Below, in pieces: positions 53,168-62,111 of a stretch of 64,000 nucleotides of DNA. Both the position numbers and the translations under genes were made by a program. This DNA is from Bacteriovoracaceae bacterium UBA6200 (GTDB taxonomy: Bacteria > Bdellovibrionota > Bacteriovoracia > Bacteriovoracales > Bacteriovoracaceae). Within the stretch, counting starts at the first letter, position 1; every line of letters begins with the position of its first letter. The notes under the pieces were generated by a model. The model was not told the DNA's origin, made no database searches, and worked only from the letters and a program-made list of their open reading frames with translations. The DNA is taken from contig DISW01000008.1 of the NCBI GenBank assembly GCA_002422605.1, positions 42,294 through 106,293 on the forward strand, given 5' to 3'.

Positions 53168-54646
53168 TTAAAGGTATAGGCGCTTAATCGTCTCATCCCA
53201 TAATGATTTTTTATTAGCGTAGTAAGAATTGGATTCTGGTTTAAATTCTTTTTCCAGTCTCCAATACTTACCCATGTCTTCAATGCTTACTTCGCCAAGA
53301 CCTACAAGACACCCGATTGCCACACCAAAAGCCGTGGTATCGATGACTTCAGGTCTAAGAATCGTTTTCTGAGAGAAGTTCGCCTGCATCTGCATCAGAA
53401 TATCATTAGCAGCGGCCCCACCATCCACGCGAATATCATTTAATTGTGGAAAGTCCTTTTTAAAACTTGAAACTGAATCATTAAGCGACAGAGCAATACC
53501 TTCTAAACAGGCCCGGGCTATGTGACCGTTATGGGTATCACGAGTAAGTCCTACGATGGCAGCCTTGGCATGAGAATTCCAATAGGGAGTTCCGATTCCG
53601 GTAAAAAACGGCATGAACAGAACATGCTCCATTTGGGAGAGATCCGTCACTTGTGCCGCAAGAGTCGATACTTCTGGAGAAGATTTAATGCATTTAAGAT
53701 TATCTCTTAACCACTGGACGGCGGCCCCTGCGATGTAAGCCGAGCCTTCTAGAGCGTAAACTTTTTTACCGCGGAAAGAATAAGCGGCCGTTGAAAGAAG
53801 GCCAGTGCTCGAACGCACGAGCTTCTCGCCGGTATTTAAAAGAAGGAAGGCCCCTGTACCATAAGTGGATTTAATGTCTCCAACGTTCACACAAGCTTGT
53901 CCAAAAAGGGCCGCTTGCTGGTCACCAAGGATAGATAGAATTGGAATACCGTCTGGTAAAAAACCAACGTTCTTCGTTTCACCGAAATGATTGAAGGACT
54001 CTTTGATCTCTGGAAGGCAGTCACGACTAATATCGAAAAAACTCAGGAGCTCACTATCCCAATCAAATGTTTCCAGATTCATCAGCATAGTCCGGGAAGC
54101 ATTGGAAGGCTCGGTGACATAGTTTTTTGAATCAGTCAGACGATGAACCAGAAAAGTATCAATGGTCGCAAGACACAAATCTTTTTTATCCAAAGCCGCT
54201 TTCACCTCTGGCACATTATCCAGAAGCCAGCGCATTTTAGTTCCTGAGAAATAAGGATCCAGGGGTAGGCCGGTTTTAGACTTACAAACCTTGTTGTACT
54301 GCTCAGTTCGCTCTTCGCAATAATCGGCAGTCCGACGATCCTGCCAGACGATGGCATTGTGAAGTGGTTTGCCGCTCTTGGTGAAAGCGCAGGTGGTTTC
54401 ACGTTGGTTGGTGATACCAATCGCCATAATATTTTTGGGATCAATTTTAGAGCGCTTTAAAAGAGTCCCCACTGAAATGGTGACTGATTCCCAGATGTCA
54501 TTAAGATCGTGTTCTACCCAACCTGGTTTAGGATAAATTTGTCGATAATCATATTTTTCTTTATCGATTACCTTAAGTGTTTTTGCATCAATGAGAAGAG
54601 AAGTCGAACCAGTAGTGCCTTGGTCGATGGCCAACAAATAAGTCAT
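53168..54646 (-). CDS. glpK: Glycerol kinase
   Basis: Phosphorylates glycerol to glycerol-3-phosphate for lipid synthesis or catabolism. It has 492 residues with the FGGY-kinase phosphate loop AIDQGTTGSTSLLIDAK at the N-terminus, glycerol-contact segment TNQRETTCAFTKSGKPLHNA, IVWQDRRTADYC, and the ATP-site ILGDQQAALFGQACVNVGD and STYGTGAFLLLNTG. No glpF or glpD is next to it. It is convergent with radA with no space between the stops. Confidence 0.96.
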   Translation of the reverse strand: MTYLLAIDQGTTGSTSLLIDAKTLKVIDKEKYDYRQIYPKPGWVEHDLNDIWESVTISVGTLLKRSKIDPKNIMAIGITNQRETTCAFTKSGKPLHNAIVWQDRRTADYCEERTEQYNKVCKSKTGLPLDPYFSGTKMRWLLDNVPEVKAALDKKDLCLATIDTFLVHRLTDSKNYVTEPSNASRTMLMNLETFDWDSELLSFFDISRDCLPEIKESFNHFGETKNVGFLPDGIPILSILGDQQAALFGQACVNVGDIKSTYGTGAFLLLNTGEKLVRSSTGLLSTAAYSFRGKKVYALEGSAYIAGAAVQWLRDNLKCIKSSPEVSTLAAQVTDLSQMEHVLFMPFFTGIGTPYWNSHAKAAIVGLTRDTHNGHIARACLEGIALSLNDSVSSFKKDFPQLNDIRVDGGAAANDILMQMQANFSQKTILRPEVIDTTAFGVAIGCLVGLGEVSIEDMGKYWRLEKEFKPESNSYYANKKSLWDETIKRLYL

Positions 54647-54669
54647 GAATCGTTCCTTAATTCAGTTAT

Positions 54670-54885
54670 TCAGAGGTTAACGGTTTTTTCGCCGGGCTTA
54701 TCGTTAATAATTAAATTTACCGAATATTCCCAGTATAATGCAATATTGCGATTCACAATATCTACGAAAGCATACGAAATTGAGGTTATGACTAGGAGGA
54801 GGAGAACAAACTCCACGATAGATTGCCCCCGCTCTTTGAGCAGTTTTTTCAATTTTAGTGATGGTAGCAACTTCCGGGGCTTCAT
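54670..54885 (-). CDS. Small TadE/pseudopilin-like membrane protein
   Basis: 71 residues. The N-terminus is basic (KLKKLLKERGQSIVEFVLL), then a 20-residue hydrophobic helix, then a short polar tail. The pattern G-x-S-x-VEF followed by a hydrophobic helix is the class III signal/pilin-like pattern of TadE and Flp pseudopilins. No prepilin peptidase or tad gene is nearby, so it is an orphan. GGA lies eight bases before the ATG. It starts only 30 bp from the divergent thioredoxin gene and 23 bp before glpK. Confidence 0.65.
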   Translation of the reverse strand: MKPRKLLPSLKLKKLLKERGQSIVEFVLLLLVITSISYAFVDIVNRNIALYWEYSVNLIINDKPGEKTVNL

Positions 54886-54915
54886 AAAGTTTTCCGTCTA
54901 GGTTACAGTAGGGGC

Positions 54916-55473
54916 ATGAAGAAAAAACTCACCTACCTTCTTCTCTTTATTATGGCCTTTAGTGGATTTCTTTCCACTCAAATCCTCTGGGATGAGTTCC
55001 ATAGTAACGCAGAACAAGTCGCTCAAGATAAACAAAAAGACTCTGTTTACGAAACTCAGTTCCAAACGCTTAAATTTACGACTACAAAAAATACGACCAT
55101 TGAACTCAAGAATGAGAAAGCCCCTCTGATTGTGCTTAATTTCTGGGCATCCTGGTGTATTCCCTGTTTGAAGGAATTTCCTAGCTTAGTGGAGTTTCAG
55201 GCCAAGTACCCAACCCAGGTGAAAGTCATCGGCATTAATGGGGACTCCGAGAATCAGCTAGAGCTGATAAAAAAAACCGAAGCTAAGTACAACTTGAATT
55301 TCGAATCTGTGGAAGATCCCTATGAAAGAATTGCAGAACAATTCTTGATCCGGACTTACCCCGTCTCAATCATTTACCACAAAGGTAAAGTCATCTACGT
55401 CAGTAAGAAGCTCCATAACTTTATGGATACTACTTTCTTGGCGATGATTGATGGTGCTCTTAAGGCAGAGTAA
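54916..55473 (+). CDS. TlpA/ResA-like thiol-disulfide oxidoreductase
   Basis: A membrane-tethered periplasmic thioredoxin. It has 185 residues: one N-terminal membrane helix (about 5-24), then a thioredoxin fold with the active site NFWASWCIPCLKEFP (Cys81 and Cys84), KVIGINGDSE, and the cis-proline loop IRTYPVSIIYHKGK. Proteins of this group reduce specific disulfides, for example in cytochrome c maturation or cysteine-rich exported proteins; the target is unknown here. The 3' end overlaps the convergent hutI by 14 bp. Confidence 0.9.
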   Translation: MKKKLTYLLLFIMAFSGFLSTQILWDEFHSNAEQVAQDKQKDSVYETQFQTLKFTTTKNTTIELKNEKAPLIVLNFWASWCIPCLKEFPSLVEFQAKYPTQVKVIGINGDSENQLELIKKTEAKYNLNFESVEDPYERIAEQFLIRTYPVSIIYHKGKVIYVSKKLHNFMDTTFLAMIDGALKAE

Positions 55474-56674
55474 CCGAAAAATTCCGGCCCCAATTATAAG
55501 TAATATGTGAAAGGCTCTCAGTTTTAAAAAGCGAGAAGCGAGGTCTCATGCCCGGAATGATGGCCCCTTGTTTTAGGAGACCTAAGGCCGCTGCGGCGTT
55601 GAGGGTAATGCCACTCCAGAGTTCAGCTTGGTTAATTTTTAATTGGGCAGAGGCCACGGAAGCAATAAGAAGTAAATTATCGCAGTGACATGAACCTGGA
55701 TTGTAATCAGAGGCAATGGCGACCTTGGCTCCGCCATCAAGTAAGGCGCGAGCAGGTGCCAAAGGTTTTCCTAGGAAGAAAGCCGTTCCCGGAAGAAGGC
55801 TTGCGACAGTCTTGGACTGGGCGAGAGCCGAGATTCCTTCTGGCGAAATTTTTAAAAGATGATCGGCCGAGAGGGCTTCAAAACGAGAGGCCAGAGCAGC
55901 GCCACCATTTTCATTTAATTCATCAGCGTGAATTTTTCGCTCGATTCCTAATTCTTTAGCTCTGGAAAAAAGAAGTTCCACGTCCTGAGCGTCGAAGTAA
56001 TTCTTCTCATGAAAAATATCAACGGCATCAATAACTTTTAAGGGAGCGAGTTTTTCTAAAAGTGGGATCACCACTTCTTTCAGGTAGGACGCTGAATTTT
56101 CAAAACTTTTAGGCACATCGTGAGCGGCGAGATAAGTATTAAAGATTTGAATCCGGGGCGCATACTTTTTCTTAAGATCAGAAATAATGAGTGAAACCTC
56201 ATACTCCTTATCAAAGTTTAAACCATAGCCGGATTTGATTTCAATAGTACCAATACCGTAAGAATAAATCCTTTCAATGCGCTCACAGGCACTTTGGAAT
56301 AGTTCTTCGCGAGTGGCCTCATTGGTTTGTTTCATGGTGAGAAGAATACCGCCACCACGTTTTGCGATCTCTTCATAACTCACGCCACTTAAGCGGTCGG
56401 CGTATTCTTGAGCACGGTCACCGGCAAAAACAATGTGAGTGTGAGAATCGACAATTTCCGGAGTGAGGACGTGGCCCTTCATACTCTGTGTAAGGGTCCG
56501 GTACTGTTCGGGTAGGCGAGAAGTTTCTCCTACCCACAGAATTTTGGTTTCATCGTAAACAATGGCCCCGTCTTTAATGATTGAAAGATCCTCGGAAGTT
56601 AACCGGCGCCCATCTTTTTGATGAGCACCTTTAAGAGTCACGATTTCATTCAGATCAGTTAAAGCTTTGAGCAT
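55460..56674 (-). CDS. hutI: Imidazolonepropionase
   Basis: Third step of histidine breakdown: opens imidazolone-5-propanoate to N-formimino-glutamate. It has 404 residues of the amidohydrolase fold with the metal-binding SHTHIVFAGDR (about 74-84), IEIKSGYGLNF, HADELNENGGAALA (about 250-263) and ASDYNPGSCHCDNLL (about 327-341). It is the last gene of hutH-U-I; no hutG or hutF follows. Confidence 0.96.
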   Translation of the reverse strand: MLKALTDLNEIVTLKGAHQKDGRRLTSEDLSIIKDGAIVYDETKILWVGETSRLPEQYRTLTQSMKGHVLTPEIVDSHTHIVFAGDRAQEYADRLSGVSYEEIAKRGGGILLTMKQTNEATREELFQSACERIERIYSYGIGTIEIKSGYGLNFDKEYEVSLIISDLKKKYAPRIQIFNTYLAAHDVPKSFENSASYLKEVVIPLLEKLAPLKVIDAVDIFHEKNYFDAQDVELLFSRAKELGIERKIHADELNENGGAALASRFEALSADHLLKISPEGISALAQSKTVASLLPGTAFFLGKPLAPARALLDGGAKVAIASDYNPGSCHCDNLLLIASVASAQLKINQAELWSGITLNAAAALGLLKQGAIIPGMRPRFSLFKTESLSHITYNWGRNFSVTLP

Positions 56675-56682
56675 GTTAAATC

Positions 56683-58341
56683 CTACAAAGAAGGGAATTT
56701 AATTTTAGTTTCAGGCTTCTTGGCGATATCGAGAGCGATGTCATAACCTGCATCAGCATGGCGAACAATCCCCATACCTGAGTCAGAGTTAAGAACTCGG
56801 GACAAACGTTCATCCATCTCTTGTGTTCCATCACACACGATTACCATTCCGGAGTGCTGAGAGTAACCCATACCAACACCACCACCGTGGTGAAGAGAGA
56901 TCCAGCTCGCACCGTTATTGATATTGATCATGGCGTTCAGTAGCGGCCAGTCAGATACAGCATCAGAACCATCTTTCATGGCTTCGGTTTCACGGTTAGG
57001 GCTTGCAACTGATCCGCAGTCCAGGTGATCGCGACCAATCACGATTGGGGCCTTAACTTTCTTCTCACGCACAAGTTGATTGAAGAGGAGGGCCGCTTTT
57101 TCACGGTCGCCATACTTTAACCAGCAAATACGAGAAGGAAGACCCTGGAACTGAATCATTTTGCCGGCCTTATCAAGCCAGTTAATCATTGAAGTATTTT
57201 CGGGGAAAAGTTTTTTAAGGGCTTCATCAGTTACACGAATATCTTCCGGATCTCCTGAAAGAGCGACCCAACGGAATGGACCTGAGCCTTCACAGAAGAG
57301 AGGACGAATATAGGCCGGAACAAAGCCTGGGAAATCAAAAGCGTTTTTAACACCGACTTTAAGAGCTCCAGCTCGAAGATTGTTTCCATAGTCGAAAGTA
57401 TGAGAACCCATCTTCATAAAAGCGAGCATCGCTTCTACGTGACGTCCCATGGTTTCATAAGAGAGCTGGGTATACTTCTGAGGATTAGATTTTCTAAGAT
57501 CAGAAGCTTCAGCTAAGGACATGCCATCTGGAACATAACCATTAAGAGGATCATGGGCCGAAGTCTGGTCAGTCACGAGATCTGGTACAATACCTTTATC
57601 GAAAACATATTTAAAAAACTCTGAAGCGTTTCCAACAACACCAACAGAAAGGGCCTTGCCTTCGTTCTTAGCTTTAAGAGAAATTTCAATTGCCTCATCA
57701 AAGCTTTGGGCGAGAACATCGAGATATTTAGTTTTAAGACGTTTTTCAATTCGGGTGACATCAACATCACAACATAAGCAAACACCATCGGCCATTTTGA
57801 CCGCAAGTGGTTGTGCTCCACCCATACCGCCAATACCACCAGTAAGGACAAGTTTACCTTTAAGAGTTGAGCCTTCACCCCAGTGCTTACGAGCAGCTGC
57901 CATGAAAGTTTCATAAGTCCCTTGAAGGATGCCTTGGGAACCGATGTAGATCCAAGAGCCGGCCGTCATCTGGCCATACATCATGAGACCTTCGTCTTTT
58001 AATTTATTGAAGTGATCCCAGTTCGCCCAATGGGGAACAAGGTTAGAGTTCGCAATTAAAACTCGTGGGCCTTGTGGATTACTTGGAAAAACCGCAACAG
58101 GCTTTCCTGATTGTACGATTAGCGTTTCATTGTTCTCTAAATTCTGAAGAGTCGTGATGAGATCATTCAGAGCTTTATGGTTTCGGGCCGCCTGGCCGTT
58201 ACCACCATAAACAATGAGGTTCTCACGATCTTCTGCCACATCCGGGTGAAGGTTATTTAAAAGGCAACGAAGAGCTGCTTCCTGGTGCCAACCCTTACAG
58301 GTAAGTTTATCTCCAGTTGGAGGTAGAGGTATGTTTGACAT
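56683..58341 (-). CDS. hutU: Urocanate hydratase
   Basis: Second step of histidine breakdown: adds water to urocanate, using NAD+ as an electrophile. It has 552 residues with the conserved start LTCKGWHQEAALRCLLNNLH, VYGGNGQAARN, GSQGILQGTYETF, the catalytic cysteine in QGLPSRICWLKYGDR (about residue 405) and RDHLDCGSVASPNRETEAMK. GGAG lies before the ATG. It lies 9 bp after hutH. Confidence 0.97.
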   Translation of the reverse strand: MSNIPLPPTGDKLTCKGWHQEAALRCLLNNLHPDVAEDRENLIVYGGNGQAARNHKALNDLITTLQNLENNETLIVQSGKPVAVFPSNPQGPRVLIANSNLVPHWANWDHFNKLKDEGLMMYGQMTAGSWIYIGSQGILQGTYETFMAAARKHWGEGSTLKGKLVLTGGIGGMGGAQPLAVKMADGVCLCCDVDVTRIEKRLKTKYLDVLAQSFDEAIEISLKAKNEGKALSVGVVGNASEFFKYVFDKGIVPDLVTDQTSAHDPLNGYVPDGMSLAEASDLRKSNPQKYTQLSYETMGRHVEAMLAFMKMGSHTFDYGNNLRAGALKVGVKNAFDFPGFVPAYIRPLFCEGSGPFRWVALSGDPEDIRVTDEALKKLFPENTSMINWLDKAGKMIQFQGLPSRICWLKYGDREKAALLFNQLVREKKVKAPIVIGRDHLDCGSVASPNRETEAMKDGSDAVSDWPLLNAMININNGASWISLHHGGGVGMGYSQHSGMVIVCDGTQEMDERLSRVLNSDSGMGIVRHADAGYDIALDIAKKPETKIKFPSL

Positions 58342-58350
58342 ATTTTCTCC

Positions 58351-59889
58351 TTAGGCCAGAGGTCCCGTCACAGATTCAACTTCCTGGACGATCTCTTCGG
58401 TTTGGATAAGTTTCGTTAAATTTTCAATATCTTTATGGAAGACTCTGTCGTCTTCGATTGGTGCTACGTGCTTTCTCACCAGAGTTAAAACTTTCTCAAC
58501 CGCTTCAGATGATTTTAACGGACGTAGGAACTCGAGCCCTTGAGTGTTACACAGAAGCTCAATTGCGAGACCATGTTGAACGTTATTTAAAACTTCATGA
58601 AGTTTACGGCCGGAAGTCACACCCATAGAAACGTGATCTTCCTTATCTGTTGAAGTTGGAATTGAATCAACTGAAGCCGGATGACAAAGATACTTATTCT
58701 CAGAGGCCAGGGCCGCCATCGTAACGTGAGCGATCATAAGACCAGAGTTAAGACCTGAATTCTTAGTTAAGAAAGCTGGAAGATCTGAGAAGTGGGGGTT
58801 CATCATTTTTTCAACACGTCTTTCAGCAATGTTGCAGATTTCAGATAGTCCCATGGCGAGATAATCCATCATAAGGGCCAGGGCTTCACCGTGGAAGTTA
58901 CCACCAGAGATTACGTCTCCGGTATCGATAAAGACCAGTGGATTATCTGTAACAGAATTAAGTTCAATATTCAGGACTTCTTCCGCATGACGAAGAGTTT
59001 GTCTGCAGGCCCCATGAACTTGAGGAATACAACGAAGAGAGTATGGGTCCTGAACTTTACCATCGTCTTTATGGGAAACGACGATTTCAGAACCCTTGAT
59101 GATTTTTAAAAGGTTTCTTGAAACATCAAGTTGCCCTGGTTGTGGTTTTAAAATAGAGATGCGCTCATCAAAGGCTGCCGCAGTTCCACGAACAGCATCA
59201 AGAGTGACACAAGCGATGATGTCAGCAAGCTTCATGATTTTTTTGGCTTCAACTAAGGCCAGGGTACCAAGGGCCAGCATAACGGAAGTTCCATTAATTA
59301 AAGCTAGACCATCTTTCGGTCCAAGTTTCGCCGGAACTTTCCCGATTTGGTGAATGGCAAAATCGGAACGCACAACTTTTCCCTGATACTCAACTTCACC
59401 TTCACCGATAAGAGCAAGAGCAATGTGAGAAAGTGGTGCCAGATCTCCTGAAGCACCAACGGAACCTTTTTCAGGGATAACAGGATTAATGTCATGGTTT
59501 ATGAAATCTAATATGAGTGCGATGGTTTCTGGAGTGACTCCAGAGAAACCTTGAATGAGACAGTTTGCTCTTGCCAGCATGATGGCACGAGTGATCTCAC
59601 GATTGAAGGGACGGCCCACACCTGTACAATGAGAGCGAATGAGATTGTATTGAAGCTGCTCAAGATCTTCTACCGCAATTTGCTTTGAGGCGAGAGCTCC
59701 AAAGCCAGTATTGATACCGTAAACAGGTTTTCCTTTCTTTACGATATTCATCACCACTTCACGTGACTTGTGCATTTTTTCCAAAGCCGCATCTTCAATC
59801 TGGAGTTTTACCTGACCAGGTTTAGCTTTGGCGATATAGGCCAGATCTTCAAGAGTTAAATTAGTACCAGTGAGTTTAAAAGTTTTCAT
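58351..59889 (-). CDS. hutH: Histidine ammonia-lyase
   Basis: First step of histidine breakdown: releases ammonia to give urocanate. It has 512 residues with the Ala146-Ser147-Gly148 triad in GSVGASGDLAPLSHIA that self-condenses to the MIO cofactor, the tyrosine loop YGINTGFGALAS (about 57-68), and QDPYSLRCIPQVHG. It lies 11 bp after rpe, so the hut genes appear to be read with def-fmt-rpe. Confidence 0.97.
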   Translation of the reverse strand: MKTFKLTGTNLTLEDLAYIAKAKPGQVKLQIEDAALEKMHKSREVVMNIVKKGKPVYGINTGFGALASKQIAVEDLEQLQYNLIRSHCTGVGRPFNREITRAIMLARANCLIQGFSGVTPETIALILDFINHDINPVIPEKGSVGASGDLAPLSHIALALIGEGEVEYQGKVVRSDFAIHQIGKVPAKLGPKDGLALINGTSVMLALGTLALVEAKKIMKLADIIACVTLDAVRGTAAAFDERISILKPQPGQLDVSRNLLKIIKGSEIVVSHKDDGKVQDPYSLRCIPQVHGACRQTLRHAEEVLNIELNSVTDNPLVFIDTGDVISGGNFHGEALALMMDYLAMGLSEICNIAERRVEKMMNPHFSDLPAFLTKNSGLNSGLMIAHVTMAALASENKYLCHPASVDSIPTSTDKEDHVSMGVTSGRKLHEVLNNVQHGLAIELLCNTQGLEFLRPLKSSEAVEKVLTLVRKHVAPIEDDRVFHKDIENLTKLIQTEEIVQEVESVTGPLA

Positions 59890-59900
59890 AATAGCGCGCC

Positions 59901-60554
59901 TTAACGAATTTTATTAATACGTGAAAGATAATCATTTTGAGGAGCAGAGAAAATATAGGAGCCGGCCACCAGATTGTTAGCACCGGCCTGAATTAAAGAA
60001 GGAGCAATTTGATCGTTAATGCCGCCATCAACTTGAATTTGAAAATGAGCACCATGATCTTTTTTAAATTGAGCGAGCTCTTTAACCTTGTCTGTTATTT
60101 CCGGAATGAACTTTTGTCCACCAAAGCCCGGGTTAACACTCATGAGTAAAATGAGATCTATCTTTTTTAAAAGATAATGAGGAATCACACTAACCGGGGT
60201 AGAGGGATTAAGTGAAATCCCAACAGATGGATAAATGGATTTAAGTTTGGAAATCAGACGGTCATGATGAGTCACAGCTTCCCAGTGGAAGGTGAAGTTA
60301 TGGAGACCCACGTCTTTAAAGTTATCAGCGAAGAAGTCCGGATCAGTCACCATGAAGTGAGCATCAAGCTTATGCTTTGAAACAGTTTTAACTTTATTCA
60401 GTACCGGTTCACCGAAAGTGAGGTTCGGAACAAAGTGGGCATCCATGATATCCAGATGAAGCCAGAGATTATCAATTTGATTTAATCTCTCAATCTCTGT
60501 TTTTAGTTCAAGAAAATTAACCGAGAGAAGGCTAGGGGAAATGATTACTGACAT
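59901..60554 (-). CDS. rpe: Ribulose-phosphate 3-epimerase
   Basis: Interconverts ribulose-5-phosphate and xylulose-5-phosphate in the pentose phosphate pathway. It has 217 residues of a TIM barrel with ISPSLLSVNFLEL at the N-terminus, metal-binding HLDIMDAHFVPNLTFG (most have MDGHFVPN), LLMSVNPGFGGQKFIP and IQVDGGINDQIAP. It lies 1 bp after fmt. Confidence 0.95.
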   Translation of the reverse strand: MSVIISPSLLSVNFLELKTEIERLNQIDNLWLHLDIMDAHFVPNLTFGEPVLNKVKTVSKHKLDAHFMVTDPDFFADNFKDVGLHNFTFHWEAVTHHDRLISKLKSIYPSVGISLNPSTPVSVIPHYLLKKIDLILLMSVNPGFGGQKFIPEITDKVKELAQFKKDHGAHFQIQVDGGINDQIAPSLIQAGANNLVAGSYIFSAPQNDYLSRINKIR

Positions 60555-60555
60555 A

Positions 60556-61500
60556 TTATTCCTTGGCCGATGTGAGGATAATTTCTGATTTCAGACCGTT
60601 TAAGAGTTCGCGGTCACTGCAGGCCTTTTTGCCTTCCAGTTGAATCTGCGTGAGACGAAGTGAACCATCAAGACATCCGACTACCAGTGAACCCAAATCA
60701 TTCTGGGCCTTACCGGGAGAAAGTTTGGCGTGGTATTTTTCCGCCTCCAGAACTTTCATGCGTTTCCCGTTAAGAAAACAATAAGTCCCGGGCCATGGAT
60801 CAAGGGCTCGGATGAGGTTTAAAATTTGGGCAACGGTTTTCTCTTTGAAGTTAAGAAGCCCGTCTTCTTTTTTTAATGTTGGAGCAAATGAAACCTGAGA
60901 CTCATCTTGTGGAGTGTAGACAACTTCATTATTTAAAATTTTAGTGATGAAATCATTCATCGCTAAAGCGGCCTGGAATTTAAGACGGGTATAAAGCTGG
61001 CCACCAGTTTCAGTTGGCGCAATTTTTACCGTGTGAAAATGAACCAGATCCCCGGCATCCATTTTCTTAACCATCTTCTGAATGGAGACACCGGTTTCAG
61101 AGTCTCCGTTCCAGAGAGCGTATTGAATGGGGGCGGCACCCCGGTACTTCGGAAGAACGGAAGTATGGATATTAAAGCAACCCATCTTTCCCATGTTCAG
61201 CATTTCGCTTCCCAGAAATTGGGCGAAAGCCAGGACCACCACAAAATCCAGATCCAGATCTTTAAGTTCTTTTAGAAACTCTGGTTCTTTATTGATGTTT
61301 TCTGTTTGAAGAAAAGGAATTTTATTCAAACGGGCAAACTCAATCACCTCCGGGGACTTAAGTTCCATACCTCTTCCAGCTGGACGATCAGGCATAGAAA
61401 TCACCTTCACGAGTTCGATGTGAGGGTGATGGGCCAGGAGATCCAGAGTCGGTACAGAAAAATCAGGTGTTCCGCAAAAAGCGACACGAAGTTTTTTCAT
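60556..61500 (-). CDS. fmt: Methionyl-tRNA formyltransferase
   Basis: Formylates initiator methionyl-tRNA using 10-formyl-tetrahydrofolate. It has 314 residues with VAFCGTPDFSVPTLDLL, the SMPDRPAGRGMELKSPEV loop, the formyl-transfer site NIHTSVLPKYRGAAPIQYAL and the GVSIQKMVKKMDAGDLV region, then the C-terminal OB-like domain. It overlaps def by 4 bp, the classic def-fmt pairing. Confidence 0.97.
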   Translation of the reverse strand: MKKLRVAFCGTPDFSVPTLDLLAHHPHIELVKVISMPDRPAGRGMELKSPEVIEFARLNKIPFLQTENINKEPEFLKELKDLDLDFVVVLAFAQFLGSEMLNMGKMGCFNIHTSVLPKYRGAAPIQYALWNGDSETGVSIQKMVKKMDAGDLVHFHTVKIAPTETGGQLYTRLKFQAALAMNDFITKILNNEVVYTPQDESQVSFAPTLKKEDGLLNFKEKTVAQILNLIRALDPWPGTYCFLNGKRMKVLEAEKYHAKLSPGKAQNDLGSLVVGCLDGSLRLTQIQLEGKKACSDRELLNGLKSEIILTSAKE

Positions 61501-62069
61501 CGACCTTTCTCTTTAATGAGTTTCTTTTTATAAAATTGTTTTTTGAGATTACTAAGTCTTTCAATGAATACGATGCCGTCCAGATGATCATTTTCATGCT
61601 GAATGCAAATGGCGAGCATATCATCAACTTCCATTTCAAGTGTTTCACCTTTTAGATTTTGGTATTTCACATGCACAGACTTATGACGTTTCACTTCTTC
61701 ATAAACACCAGGAACAGATAAACAACCTTCTTCAAAAGTTGTAGTTCCGGAAGTTCCGGTGATAACGGGATTAATAAACACCATGGGATTAAAGTCCGAC
61801 ATCCGGACCTCTTCTTCGCCATTAGCATTAGTCACAGTTTCCCGTTCATAGTCCACGTCCAGAACGAAAAGTCTGATGCTGGCACCAACTTGAGGAGCGG
61901 CCAGACCTATGCCCGGCGCGTGATACATAGTGAAGAGCATATTCTTAACTAAGTTCTCAAGATCAGGAGTAAATTCAGTCACCGGCCCGGCCACTTTTGA
62001 CAGAACCGGATCAGGATACTTAAGAATGGGGAGATTCTCTCCCTCGAGCTTATAATTTTCGATATTCAT
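61497..62069 (-). CDS. def: Peptide deformylase
   Basis: Removes the N-terminal formyl group from new proteins. It has 190 residues with the three family motifs: GIGLAAPQVG (about 55-64), EEGCLSVPGV with the metal-binding cysteine (about 118-127), and QHENDHLDGIVF with the HExxH-type metal site (about 160-171). An asparagine takes the usual leucine/methionine place within HEnDH. No clear ribosome site before the ATG. Confidence 0.96.
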   Translation of the reverse strand: MNIENYKLEGENLPILKYPDPVLSKVAGPVTEFTPDLENLVKNMLFTMYHAPGIGLAAPQVGASIRLFVLDVDYERETVTNANGEEEVRMSDFNPMVFINPVITGTSGTTTFEEGCLSVPGVYEEVKRHKSVHVKYQNLKGETLEMEVDDMLAICIQHENDHLDGIVFIERLSNLKKQFYKKKLIKEKGR

Positions 62070-62111
62070 AGACTTTTTTATAGCACACAGATGTTAAAGC
62101 GACGAGCTTGT

